From Ahaetulla prasina (lineage: Eukaryota; Chordata; Lepidosauria; Squamata; Colubridae), in NCBI RefSeq assembly GCF_028640845.1, contig NC_080542.1:14339901-14403900 (forward strand): a stretch of 64,000 nucleotides of DNA, read 5' to 3'. Position 1 is the first letter of the stretch. Each line of letters starts with the position of its first letter. A program made the position numbers and the translations under genes. Shown here piece by piece: positions 11,404 to 33,284 of this stretch. The notes beneath the pieces are model-generated. The model did not search any database. It saw only the letters and a list, made by a program, of their open reading frames with translations, and had not been told where the DNA came from.

Positions 11404-11439
11404 AGCCTGAATCCTATTACACAGAGAAAGTGGCTGGGT
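11404..11439 (-). pseudogene. V2R unit A exon 5, 5' part
   Basis: The acceptor CAG leads into QPLSLC-type coding sequence. Compared with unit D, seven bases are missing after the CNN codons, which shifts the frame even without the LTR element. Confidence 0.85.
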
Positions 11440-12028
11440 CTGTCCATCAATTTTAAAAAAAAGGTTTGTCATTGGAAACTTGGCATCTCAGTTTCCTTCA
11501 GTATTTTTAGAAATATTTTTCCATCATATTTTTTCTTCTAATATAATAATGTGAGACAGCAAAGTCTGGTTTTGGGTAGAAAAGATTTGAACAGCTTTTT
11601 GCCTCAGTGCGAGCTTATAGAGCACAATATTTAATTCGTTGCCAATAAAAAGATCACTTTACAGAGGCATAAATTTACAAATGTTGCTTGCCTTTCTTTG
11701 CTTTTGAACATCTGTAAGGCTTTTAGTGAATAGGAAAGTTTTCACATAGAATTTGCACGCAAGGTGTGAACTTTCTTTGTTGCCTACTCCTTTCTCTCCA
11801 TTTACCCACCTATCCTAGAAGGTATCCGAGGGATCACCAATGATCCCTCAGATACCAGACACAAAACAATACAATCTACATAACAAGAATTTTAAAAAAA
11901 ATCAGCCACATGCCACATAATAGTAAGATAATTATTTTAAAAATGATGCTGTAAATCTGTCTGTCTGTCTGTCTGCTTTTAGTTGTACCCAAAACTGAAT
12001 CAGTAATTAATATAAAGAGGTCATACAT
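11440..12028. other. Intergenic, AT-rich
   Basis: No V2R exon is visible, although exon 4 of unit A would be expected upstream of 11439. A short CTGT run lies near 11957-11980. Around 11819-11858 the motif GGTATC...GATCCCTC and its inverse form a short local inverted repeat. Confidence 0.5.
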
Positions 12029-12361
12029 ACGTGCTAGTCATTGCCAACTCTAGGGGGCAGTGCTCATCTCTATTTCAAAGCCGAAGAGCCAGCGCTGTCC
12101 GAAGACGTCTCCGTGGTCATGTGGCCGGCATGACTCAACACCAAAGGTGCACGGAACGCTGTTCCCTTCCCACCGAAGGTGGTCCTTAGTTTTTCTACTT
12201 GCATTTTTACGTGCTTTCGAAACTGCTAGGTTGGCAGAAGCTGGGACTAGTAACGGGAGCTCACCCCGTTACACAGCAGTACTAGGGATTCGAACCGCCG
12301 AACTGCCGACCTTTCAGTCAACAAGCTCAGCTGTCTTAGCCCCTGAGCCACCGTGTCCCTT
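12029..12361 (-). mobile_element. tRNA-derived SINE, type I (CCTTTA-tailed)
   Basis: Read on the minus strand: a tRNA-like head (GGCTCAGGGGCTAAGACAG; B-box GGTTCGAATCC), then a body ending in an AGTTGGCAATGACTAGCA segment. The same family occurs at 27341, 31771 and, interrupted, at 46712-49187. The head is a Pol III promoter remnant, not a functional tRNA. Confidence 0.85.
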
Positions 12362-12375
12362 TAATATATTAATAT

Positions 12376-13157
12376 ATTAATATTAATATAGGTGCTGTCA
12401 AATTGCCATTATATCATCATAAAATTAGAATTCCATTATCTCAAAGATTACAGTATTTTGGATTAGGTGCAACTTTAGAGTAGCTTTTAAATGCTGTCTC
12501 ATATCAAATGCATAGAATTGTGTGTGTGGCCAGCTTCACCTGCATCAGATAAAGAAACAATTGCAAAAGCACCAGTCTTCCAGTGATGGCTTCCACCTAC
12601 ATTTTAAGTAGCGACTGTGTGTCCAGAATGAATCCCAAATGGAAATATGTTCTTTCCTTACCCATCCAGAGACATTAGTGGCATTGATGGAGAACCTCAA
12701 CGTACAAATATCAAATCTATCTTCCTTAGCTTCTGTTCTCTCTATCCTAACCTTTACAGGCATCAGTGTTCTATGAGATGGTATAAAATTGGGTATCATC
12801 AGCAACTCAAATATCAAATGCTATCTTCTGGAAGGTTCATATAGTTGAAAAAGAATAGGGGTGAAATGATCAATTTTTCAATCAATTTTTCTAATAAGCC
12901 AGGCACCACCAAGATGTGCTTTCATCTCGCTCAACAGACTAGAATCATTCACTAAAGAAGGAGCAAAATACCATTAAACAGCCTATCTTTTCCCACAAGT
13001 GGTCAAAGAAGAGAGGTTTTCTTTTCTTTTTTTCTTTTTAAAAGAGGAAGAATTTGGGCATTAATTCCACGCAGGATTTGATAAAGGTCCTTCAGTAGAG
13101 TAACCAATGATCTCAGGCTAATATATGGGCTATTACTTGACTGAAAAGGGTCTATAT
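12376..13157. other. Intergenic, no gene recognised
   Basis: AT-rich with a pyrimidine run at about 13017-13040. Open frames here are short and resemble nothing known to me. A decayed LINE is possible but I cannot place it. Confidence 0.4.
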
Positions 13158-13224
13158 CAGTGTTGGTGAATCTTTTTGGCACTGCATGCTGAAATGGGAG
13201 CATGCGCACAGGGGAGAGTGCCAG

Positions 13225-13744
13225 TGTTGTGCCTCGTCTGCTTTCCCCGCAGCCAGGGCCTTCTTATCTGCTTCTGAATGCTGAGGAATGTCCTAGCATG
13301 CCTCCCGGCCCCAGCCCTGGCTCCATGCCCAGACAGGCTGAGGAAGAAGAAGCGCCTCCAGCCCCCAGCCCTGGCTCCATGCCCAGGCAAACGGAGCAAC
13401 TAGACCCCTCCCCCTCCCCCACAGCATGTGAGCCTGAGGAAGCTCTATTACCAACAGCTGCAGACTGGAGTGACCCTCGCTTCAGGAGAATTGATAAGCG
13501 GCGTCAACAGAAGGAAGGGAGGGGCAGGCCGGGATAAGTGCTGAGTCATGGAGCCACATGCCTATATAAAGGATCTGCTTTCTGGCATTCTCTGAGTCAG
13601 GCAAAGTCTACCTTATCTTGCTGAAATCACTTTATGGTCTCCTGCCTGCCTTGAGAACTTTGCTAGGACTTTGGCAGAGCTGCAGAGGCATGCCTGATTC
13701 GGATTTCCCTGACCCGGCCGTCAGCGGAGGAGTGAGACACGACA
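13225..13744 (+). mobile_element. Solo LTR, 520 bp, nested in the MITE
   Basis: Starts TGTTGTG and ends GACACGACA. A perfect 5-bp target duplication GCCAG (13220-13224 and 13745-13749) shows an independent insertion. It contains a TATA-like TATATAAAGG at about 13563, as expected for an LTR promoter. It is the same family as 16117-16747. Confidence 0.87.
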
Positions 13745-14029
13745 GCCAGATACTGGAAGATCAGCTCCCAGGAGCGCATGCTTGGGAGCACCGGAAACTG
13801 AGCTGAGCTTCCGGTTTCTGCCATGCACATGCACACCAGTCACCTGGTCTTTTTGTTTCTGGTGTGTATGCACACGTGAAGACCAGCCAGTCAACGTGTG
13901 TGTTTGTGCCGGAAACCAGAATCTCAGCTTCCAGGTGCATGCATGCACACCAGGGAGCTGCTTTTCCAGTTTCTAGTGCTCCCACGCACACGAAGACCAG
14001 CTGGCAGGTGCATATGTGTGCATAATGGC

Positions 14030-14290
14030 CTCTGGTGACTCAGCAGACTAAGTCTGTCTGTTATTAACACAACTGCTTGTAATTACTGCAAGTTCAAGTC
14101 CCACCAGGCCCAAGGTTGACTCAGCCTTCCATCCTTTATAAGGTAGGTAAAATGAGGACCCAGATTGTTGGGGGGCAATAAAAGTTGACTTTGTATATAG
14201 TATACAAATGGATGAAGACTGTTGCTTAACACAGTGTAAGCCGCCCTGAGTCTTCGGAGAAGGGCGGGATAAAAATTCAAATTAAAAAAA
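14030..14290 (+). mobile_element. tRNA-derived SINE, type III (L2-like tail)
   Basis: The head resembles a tRNA (GTGACTCAGCAGACTAAG; B-box GTTCAAGTCCC). The 3' tail, GCCGCCCTGAGTCTTCGG then GGGCGGGATAAAAA, matches the 3' end of the L2-type LINEs here (37315, 45315, 48567). This supports mobilisation by L2 machinery. A second copy is at 48856-49118. Confidence 0.85.
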
Positions 14291-14397
14291 ACAACAAAAA
14301 CTGGAGCCTGGAAGAAGAACGGGTGATGGCTGGCATGCCTGGAGAGATGGCTCTGTGTGCCACTTCTGCCATGCGTGCCATAGGTTCGCCATCATGG

Positions 14398-14774
14398 GTC
14401 TAGATAATCAATCTATTGTAGGTGCTACAATGGTCTCGACAACTTTTTCCCAAAAAAGAAAAAGTCAGAAATTGGCTAGTTCACATCTATTTAGGGTACA
14501 ACAAATGACTTCTTCATCTAACAAAGTGCCCCATGGAAATTCTTAATGTCAATTATCTTGCTTAAATTTGCTTCTTGGGTGTTAGTATTATAATAAACAC
14601 ATGCCATTATTTACACAGGGGTTTTTCTACACTAATAAAAGTTTGAATCCAATGGAAAATATCAGTTCTTTAAGATTTAGTCTTAACTCAATTTCAGTAA
14701 AAAATATCAGGGAATAAGCACATGAGAGTTCAATAGTGCTTTCATGAAGTCTGATTTTGATTTATCACATTTAT
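14398..14774. other. Intergenic, no gene recognised
   Basis: AT-rich, no exon and no repeat family I can name. Confidence 0.4.
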
Positions 14775-14815
14775 ATGGCCACATATACCACATCATGTGG
14801 GTGCCATAAAAACAA
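14775..14815. repeat. 41-bp target duplication, left copy
   Basis: Identical over 41 bp to 15119-15159. It flanks the BovB fragment and is unusually long for a target-site duplication. Confidence 0.95.
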
Positions 14816-15118
14816 GGCGAACAAACAAACTAGAGGAGACCAACCCTTTAGGCGGCCAGATCCTGAAGATGAAACTGAAATACTTTGGCCACCTAATGAG
14901 AAGGAAGGACTCACTGGAGAAGAGCCTAATGCTGGGAAAGATTGAGGGTAAAAGAAGAACGGGACGACAGAGAACGAGGTGGCTGGATGGAGTCACTGAA
15001 GCAGTCGGCGTGAGCTTAAATTGACTCCAGAGGATGATAGAGGACAGGAAGGCCAGGAGGAACGTTGTCCATGGGGTCGCGATGGGTCGGACACGACTTC
15101 GCAACTAACAACAACAAC
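14816..15118 (+). mobile_element. BovB (RTE-clade) LINE, 5'-truncated 3' end
   Basis: Encodes the C-terminal RT tail typical of BovB (GHLMRRKDSLEKSLMLGKIE, then RRTGRQRTRWLDG). It ends with the BovB 3' signature GGGTCGGACACGACT followed by an ACA repeat. Exact 41-bp direct repeats flank it. BovB is a LINE known for horizontal transfer between squamates and ruminants; nothing here dates such a transfer. Confidence 0.93.
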
Positions 15119-15159
15119 ATGGCCACATATACCACATCATGTGGGTGCCATAAAAACAA
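15119..15159. repeat. 41-bp target duplication, right copy
   Basis: Exact copy of 14775-14815, directly after the (AAC)n tail of the BovB fragment. Confidence 0.95.
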
Positions 15160-15377
15160 CTTTTAAAAAAATTCAAGAAGTAAAAAATAAAAATATTATA
15201 AAGGCTATGAGAGGGCATCACATGAATAATGGAGCCAAATGATCCAATTGCCTTTCTACTGTGACCTCCCAGGTCTGTTGATAAAAGATTCCACAAAATT
15301 GGCAAAGAACAGAATAGACTAGAATAGGGCAGGGCAGGGCAGAATAGAATGGAAACAAACTGAACAGAACAGAACAT

Positions 15378-15462
15378 AATTTGGCTGTACACCGCCCTGA
15401 GTCCTTCGGGAGAAGGGCGGTATAAAAATCGAATAAAATAAAATAAATAAATAAATAAATAA
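15378..15462 (+). mobile_element. L2-type LINE 3' tail fragment
   Basis: ACCGCCCTGAGTCCTTCGGG...GGGCGGTATAAAAAT followed by (AATA)n, the tail signature shared with the L2 copies at 37.3, 45.3, 48.6 and 63.55 kb. Confidence 0.75.
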
Positions 15463-15640
15463 TTTTTTTATTGGCCAAGTGTGATTGGAATTTGTCTCTG
15501 GTGCATAAGCTCTCAGTGTACATACAAATTACAAACATACAGTAAACATACAATGTACATACAAATAATAAGCTCTCAGTGTACGGTACATAAGTGTATA
15601 TTTCAGTGTATATACAAACAACAAAGTGATAAATCATAAT
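15463..15640 (-). mobile_element. Snake CR1-L3-type LINE 3' fragment
   Basis: TTTTTTTATTGGCCAAGTGTGATTGG...CTCTCAGTGTACAT is the reversed 3' end of the family that elsewhere ends in (ATTCT)n, e.g. 45830-45935 and 52660-52730. Confidence 0.8.
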
Positions 15641-15798
15641 AATGAATCATAAGATACAATCATAAATAATAAGATGCAAAGAACAAAGTCATAAATCATA
15701 AGAAACCAATAGGAGAAAGTTGTAGAAGGAAAGATGGGGTAAGGTAAGAAAAATGGGAACAATCACAACTGGGGGTGGGGAGATTCTACATGAGAGGT

Positions 15799-16766
15799 CA
15801 GTGATGGCTAACTGGACCAAGCGCCGAAACCCACAAAATGCCCCCCTGTGCATTCCACGTGCACTCCCTGCCTTTTCCTCACCCCCATACGTGTCACGCC
15901 CCTCATGCACGTGTGAATGCACCCCGCATGCACCATCCCATGCGTGTGCACATGCCACCCCTCATGTGCCCTGCCCCTGCGCATGCACAGCAGAGACCCA
16001 AAGACCAGCTGGATGGTGGAACGCATGCACGCATGCACAGCAGAGCTAAACTGGGGTGATGGCTTGCATGCCATCAGAGAGGGCTCTGCGTGCGACCTCT
16101 GGCCCACATGCCATAGTGTTGTGACTCATCCTCCCTCCTCTCCTCAGCTGGGTCCCTCCTGTTTCCAACTGGGCCTGTTATCAGACTCCTAGTCTGATAA
16201 TGAAGATGAACGGCCTGTCATGCCTCCAGCCCCCGGCCCTGGCCCCATGCCCGGAGAGGATTCCAGGAGTGGGAGGACAAGCCTGATAAACCTCACTCAT
16301 ACAGCGTGTGTTCCTTTGGCTCAGCCGTCAGAGCAGGACGTCAGCCAGGTGCTGGAATTACTCGGCCCTATCCCTCTGACCCCTCCCTTTCCCAGAAGCT
16401 GCCAGCAGATCCAGCTGAAGACAATTCAAAGTGGGAGGACCCTCGCTTCCAGAGATCTGAGAGGCGACGCCAGCAGAAGGAGGGGTGGGGCAGGCCTGGA
16501 TAAATGCTGAGTCATGGAGCCACACCCCACAGCCTATATAAAGGACCTGCTTTTGGCATTCCAACCTTGAGTCAAGCAAAGTCTTATAGAGTTTGCTGAT
16601 ACCCGACCCTATCGCTGAAGTTACAACTTGGACTCCTGCCTGCCCTGATAACCCTCGAAGGGACTTGGCAAGCTGCAGAGGCTTCGTTGCCAAGTTTGTC
16701 ACGGACTTCCTTGACTTGTTCGTCGGAGTGGGGGGTGGGACACGACACATAGGTTCGCCATCACAG
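15799..16766. mobile_element. hAT MITE (CAGTGATGGCTAAC ends) carrying a solo LTR
   Basis: Left end CAGTGATGGCTAACTGG, right end GGTTCGCCATCACAG. Target copies TGAGAGGT (15791-15798) and TGATAGGT (16767-16774), one mismatch. The interior holds GCATGCAC-rich sequence that gives spurious His-rich frames. It is related to 13158-14397 and 63132-63902. Confidence 0.82.
16117..16747 (+). mobile_element. Solo LTR, 631 bp, nested in the MITE
   Basis: TGTTGTGACTC...GGACACGACA with a perfect 5-bp target duplication CATAG (16112-16116 and 16748-16752). The TATA-like TATATAAAG is at 16535-16543. It shares long blocks with 13225-13744 (GAGTCATGGAGCCACA; GGCATTC; GAGTCA-GCAAAGTCT). It lies at a different site in its host MITE, so the two LTRs inserted separately. 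Confidence 0.88.
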
Positions 16767-16978
16767 TGATAGGTGCTATGGCAGAAAAGACTTGTAATTC
16801 TTTAGCAAAACAGACCCACATATCTCTTCCACTAGATTTGATAGGATGGGCAGATGTTAAACCTGAAGAGGCAATTATTCAAATATTCCAGCCCTATGTC
16901 AAGAAATTAATGGGTATAGGATTGTAAATCAATGATCAAATAAACAATAAGCAAAGCATCGTGAAATTTGATATACTG

Positions 16979-28843
<11,865 letters not shown>

Positions 28844-28916
28844 GCTACTAGTTGTTAGTGACACATATGCAAATTCAGAAACCTGATTGTAAATAGTTCC
28901 AAAACCTGACGATAAA

Positions 28917-29156
28917 TAAATAAGAGTGGCACAGTGGTTAGAGTACTGCACTGCAGGCTCCTTGTGCTGACTGCCAGCTGCCTGCAATTTGGCAGTTCAA
29001 ATCTCACCAGGCTCAAGGTTGACTCAACTTTCCATCCTTCCGAGGTCGGTAAAATGAGGACCCAGATTGTTGGGAGCGATATGCTGACTCTGTGAACCAC
29101 TTAGAGAGGGCTGTAGAGCACTGTGAAGTGGTATATAAGTCTAAGTGCTATTGCTA
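28917..29156 (+). mobile_element. tRNA-derived SINE, type II
   Basis: GAGTGGCACAGTGGTTAGAG head with B-box-like GTTCAAATCTC. The body has AAAATGAGGACCCAGATTGT, and the tail is ATATAAGTCTAAGTGCTATT. The same family occurs at 58857 (+) and 59660 (-). It lies about 75 bp upstream of the unit B coding start. Confidence 0.87.
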
Positions 29157-30154
29157 TCTCCAAGCTGAAATAGTGAAGAGAACGTTGCTTTATTCTTTCT
29201 CGGATACTTTTGCTTCGTTGTGTGGCATTTCTGAGACTGTGATTCCTGTACAGACATTCAATGGTTAGAGAAAAAAATAGCTAGCTCAGGATTACAGATG
29301 AAATGAATTGTGAATGATGAAATCTCATGGTTTAATTCAGTAGAAATATGTTTTTCCAGTGGAGGAACAAGGAATAAAAGAGAAGCGCCAGGCATCGTGG
29401 TGGTTAGAAGAATTCTATTGGGATTATAAATAAATGTTGGTAATTGTAGTGGTGAAAAGCCCAATTCAGAAATGTAGGTCCTAGGGAACCATAAGAAGAT
29501 AATAATATCATTCACATCTTCTCAGCCCTGGTTTTCTTCATCATAGTAGCAATTGTATAAGGAAAGTGCAATTACTGAGAACAATTCATGGGCATTATTC
29601 CAGTAGAATGTTAGAAAAAAATAACAACCAAAAAAAAAAGTCTTATTAAGTCCCGAGTTTCACAATAGAGTTATCTGCACGTTAGAGAAAGATTAAGAGA
29701 AAATAAATCCCACACTATCTCCATGTATTTGTGTTTATGTATTTGCATGTGTTTGTGGCTGTGTGTCTATGTGTCGGTGTGAATGTGTGTGTATATTTAG
29801 AGAAACCTGGAGAGGCTTCAACGTACATAATAAACAAAACCACTAAACTTCACTAAAGCACATTTGTCAAAATAGATTTATTTGATACAGTCTTTCTTGC
29901 AACATTCAAGACTTTTCTTCCCAGGAAATATGTTTTTTCCTACACTATTTTCTGGTTCTGGAAATGATTTTTGGTTGGTTGGTATGTTTGTTTGTTTGTT
30001 TAATTTTTCTTATGCATGTTTGTGTTTCCTGAATTGTTTAATTATTAAAGAAGTTGGTTTCTACTACACATATTAAAAAATAATCTTTAAATTATGATGA
30101 TAATTGGGACCAGAATAGGCAATCTCTAAGCACTGGCCATAGGGTACAAATAAG
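29157..30154. other. 5' flank of unit B / intergenic, no gene recognised
   Basis: AT-rich. Short GT-rich stretch (29730-29790). No promoter element can be claimed. Confidence 0.5.
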
Positions 30155-30388
30155 CAATCAGGAAACAATATCAATATAAATCGTAAGGCTACAAGGAACA
30201 AAGTTACAGTCATACAGTCATAAGTGGAAGGAGATGGGTGAATGAAGAATGAGAAGATGAGAAGATTAATAGTAGTGCAGACTTAGTAAATAGTTTGACA
30301 GTGTTGAGAGAATTCTTTGTTTAGCAGAGTGATGGCATTTGAGAAAAAACTGTTCTTGTGTCTAGTTGTTCTGGTGTACAGTGTCAAA
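30155..30388 (-). mobile_element. Snake CR1-L3-type LINE fragment
   Basis: Matches 43750-43950 closely (ACAGTCATACAGTCATAAGT; AGCAGAGTGATGGC; AACTGTTCTTGTGTCTAGTT). It encodes, in reverse, the C-terminal [14 protein letters not shown] end. Confidence 0.8.
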
Positions 30389-30713
30389 ACAAGGATTTAG
30401 CTTAATTATTTTATTTTATAATATATTCTTTGTGTGACATTACACATATGTTGCATTTTGACATGTGAAGCTCCTGAGTTGTTATTAAATTTCTAGAGAA
30501 TTGAGCCCCTAAGTGGAGACAGTAACTGCTAAGTTCTAAAAATCATCGCTGTTTTAAGTATATTAGTAGAATGCTGTATAGTACAGATTCCCACCACAAA
30601 ACAATCAATTAAAGAAAGCTCTTAAATAGTAGCAGAAAACCCAGGTAAAATTAAATACTAATGCTTGATTCAGAAAGATTGTCAACATTGGCTGCTCTCC
30701 TGGAAGTAACTAC

Positions 30714-31095
30714 AATTAGTCCTCGACTTATGATGACAATTGAGCCTAAACTTTCTGTTTCGAAGTGAGACATTTGTTAAGTGAATTTTGTCCCAATTTA
30801 TGACTTTTCCTGCCACAGCTGTTAAGTGAATCACTGTGGTGTTCAATTAGTCACATGGTTGTTAAGTGAATCTGGTTTTCCTATTGACTTTCCTTGCCCG
30901 GAGGTTACATAATGTGACCACATGACCCCGAGACACTGCAACTGTCGTAAATATGAATCAGTTGCCATGTGTCTGAATTTTGATCATGCAATCATGAGTC
31001 GTAAGTATGAAAAATGGTCATAAGTCACTTTTTTTAATGCCATTGTAAATTTGAAGGTCACTAAATGAACGGTTGTAAGGGGAGAACTATTTGTA
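30714..31095. mobile_element. Non-autonomous DNA transposon (AGTCCTCGACTTA type)
   Basis: Begins TAGTCCTCGACTTATGA and ends with a decayed inverse. The interior has repeated GTTAAGTGAAT motifs and GGTCATAAGTCACTTTTTT. I recall this as a widespread squamate interspersed repeat, but cannot assign the superfamily from sequence alone. Confidence 0.65.
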
Positions 31096-31404
31096 CTTTG
31101 GGGATCTGCACTTAGTGGATTTTATCTAAGGAATTCTCCCTCCTTGTCTTTTCTCATTTGGATTAAGGGGACCTTAGAGCAATCCCTCTGGTAAACAACA
31201 GGCAAGCTGCTTAAAATCACCACAAAGTTAACCCTGCAAAATGTAGCCTTGGATACAAGACTTGTAGGTTTTTATAGCTTAATATCAACACTTTGTGCTG
31301 TATTTGAGAACTACTGGAGATGAATGCAGTAATTGCAAGAAGGATGCAATACTGACCGAAGCAGAGATCCCAGACTTAAATAGGACTTTCTTCAGGTACA
31401 TGGG

Positions 31405-31752
31405 CAGGGGTGAAATTCAGCAGGTTCTGACAGGTTTTGGAGAACCGGTAGTGGAAATTTTGAGTAGTTCGGAGAGCTATCAAATACTACCTCTGGCTGG
31501 CCCCAGAGTGGGGTGGTAATGGAGATTTTGCAGTATCCTTCTCCCAGGAGTGGGGTGGGAATGGAGATTTTGCAATATTCTTTCCCCAGGAGTGGGGAGG
31601 GAGTGGGGATTTTGCAGTATCCTTTCCCTGGAGTGGGGTGGGAATGGAGGTTTTGCAGTATCCTTCCCCTGCCATGCCCACCAAGCCACACCCACCAAGC
31701 CATACCATCCCCACCAAGCCATGCCCACAGACCTGGTAGTAAAAAAAATTGA
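31405..31752. mobile_element. hAT MITE (CAGTGGTGGG family) with an internal ~54-bp tandem repeat
   Basis: Left end CAGGGGTGAAATTCAGC with the shared GAGAACCGGTAGTGG block. The interior repeats a unit of roughly 50-60 bp (GAGTGGGGTGGGAATGGAGA, TTTTGCAGTATCCTT) about four times. The right end is decayed. It is related to 54381-54624, which carries the same interior in the opposite direction. Confidence 0.7.
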
Positions 31753-31770
31753 ATATGGGTATAGCACTAC

Positions 31771-32132
31771 GCGGGACACAGTGGCTCAGGGGCTAGGACA
31801 TTGAGCTTGTCAATTGAAAGATCGGCAGCTCAGCAGTTCGAATCCCTAGTGCTGCCATGTAATGGGGTGAACTCCCGTGACTTGTCCCAGCTTCTGCCAA
31901 CCTAGCAGTTTCGAAAGCACGTAAAAATGCAAGTAGAAAAAATAGGGACCACCTTTGGTGGGAAGGTAACAGCGTTCCCTGCGCCTTTGGTGTTGAGTCA
32001 TGCCGGCCACATGACCACGGAGACGTCTTCGGACATCGCTGGCTCTTCGGCTTTGAAACGGAGATGAGCACCACCCCCTAGAGTCGGCAAAGACTAGCAC
32101 GTATGTGGGAGGGGAACCTTTACCTTTACCTT
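31771..32132 (+). mobile_element. tRNA-derived SINE, type I, complete
   Basis: Head GGACACAGTGGCTCAGGGGC, B-box AGTTCGAATCC, tail (ACCTTT)n. An 11-bp target duplication TATAGCACTAC flanks it (31760-31770 and 32133-32143). Confidence 0.92.
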
Positions 32133-32213
32133 TATAGCACTACAATCAAATTTAAAACGATTAAAGGGCTATACATGTCCTCTGGAGAGTCTTACTCATC
32201 CTGGTCATGGTTG

Positions 32214-32375
32214 TCCCAAAGGTGCTTTTTCAAGAGGCAACTGGACTTTCTTGGTTTTCCTTTGAAGATGTTTCACTTCTCATCCAAGACTTGAAGAAGC
32301 TTCCTGGATGAGAAGCAAAACATCTTCAAAGGAAAAAAGAAAGTCCAGTTGCCTCTTGAAAAAGCACCTTTGGGA
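32214..32375. repeat. Long near-perfect palindrome in the 3' UTR of V2R unit C
   Basis: Arms 32214-32288 and 32301-32375, about 75 bp each and over 90% complementary, with a 12-bp loop. It looks like a fold-back MITE. The end of the right arm is 7 bp beyond the stop codon of unit C (32383-32385), so the receptor mRNA would carry a strong hairpin directly after its coding region. Confidence 0.9.
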
Positions 32376-32382
32376 TGCCTTT

Positions 32383-33284
32383 TTATATATTTTTCTTGAT
32401 TAGTTGCTGTTTCTTATTCAGGTCAGGTCTCAAAACAATGATAAAGCATTTAGGAGAAAAGATGCAAATTAGCAATGCAGCACTGGAGGCTATAATAGAG
32501 AAGATCTCCACAGCAACCATATATTTCCCTTTTGTGCTCAGATAAGTTGGAAGAAACAATACCCAGACTGAGCAAAAGATCAACATACTGAAGGTAATAT
32601 GCTTGGCTTCATTGAACGTATTAGGCAGTTTTCTTGCTAGGAAAGCCACTAGGAAGCTGACAAGGGCAAGCAACCCCAAAAAGCCCAAGACACAGTAGAA
32701 CATGAAGACTGATCCTTCATTACATTCCAAGATGATTTCTTCTGTTATTGAATTCATGTCAATATCTGGGAATGGGGGAGACGTTGACAGCCATGTAGCA
32801 CAAATCATAATTTGAACAAAAGAGCAGCAAAACACTATTGACACACCTAATCTTTTCCCCATCCATTTGGTCATCCTTGAACCTGGCTTGGTGGTCATGA
32901 AAGCTGCAACTACAATGATGGTCTTGGCCAAAACACAAGAAATGGCCACTGAGAAGATGATGCCAAATGCAGTTTGACGAAGGACACATATCACCTTGGA
33001 AGGCCGGCCAATGAATAACAAAGCACAAAGAAAACACAAAAGGAGAGCAACAAGGAGTGCATAAGTGAGATTCTGGTTGTTGGCTTTAACTAGAGGAGTG
33101 TTCTTATTCTTGACAAATATCCAAAAAATTACTACTGTAGTCAAAGAACAGAAAAGAGTGGAACCAGCCAAAATGGTGCCTAGTTGCTCTTCATACATCA
33201 GAAATGTTATAATTTTTGGGATACAGGAATCCTGTTTCTTGTTTGGGTACTGATGTCCTGGACATTGAACACAGTCATCCATGT
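32383..33284 (-). CDS. V2R unit C exon 6 (7TM)
   Basis: 902 bp. [15 protein letters not shown] closes the Cys-rich region; then [94 protein letters not shown] and [15 protein letters not shown]. Stop TAA at 32383-32385. Confidence 0.96.

Larger units (their letters stand above)
6109..11439 (-). pseudogene. V2R unit A: truncated receptor pseudogene (exons 5-6 only)
   Basis: Remains of a vomeronasal type-2 receptor (class C GPCR). Exon 6 (6109-7019) carries an in-frame stop and at least two frameshifts. Exon 5 is split into 7331-7414 and 11404-11439 by an LTR retrotransposon, and its 5' part has also lost 7 bp compared with units B, C and D (120 instead of 127 bp). No exons 1-4 are found between 11440 and the 3' end of unit B at 16979. 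The ligand-binding domain is therefore missing and the gene cannot make a receptor. The order of events (insertion, deletion, frameshift) cannot be told from one copy. Confidence 0.93.
13158..14397. mobile_element. hAT MITE (CAGTGATGGCGAACC-type ends) carrying a solo LTR and a SINE
   Basis: The left end CAGTGTTGGTGAATC and the inverted right end GGTTCGCCATCATG, with target copies GTCTATAT (13150-13157) and GTCTAGAT (14398-14405), one mismatch. The original MITE is interrupted by a solo LTR (13225-13744) and a SINE (about 14030-14290). The remaining interior is rich in alternating GTGTGCATGCACA-like sequence. Confidence 0.8.

Noticed and set aside
12000..12380. Possible tRNA genes (GGTTCGAATCC boxes) here and at 27660, 31845, 49135, 53041
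   Set aside because: All lie in multi-copy SINE heads with SINE bodies and tails; cloverleaf arms are degraded.
15753..16192. Overlapping His/Cys/Pro-rich frames
   Set aside because: They arise from GCATGCAC-rich MITE interior and do not resemble any protein family; similar frames occur in the related MITE at 63600-63980.
16767..16978. A hairpin in the 3' flank of unit B like that of unit C
   Set aside because: No inverted repeat found; the hairpin is specific to unit C.
29200..30100. A further V2R exon upstream of unit B
   Set aside because: No V2R motif in any frame; short open frames there do not align with exons 1-6.
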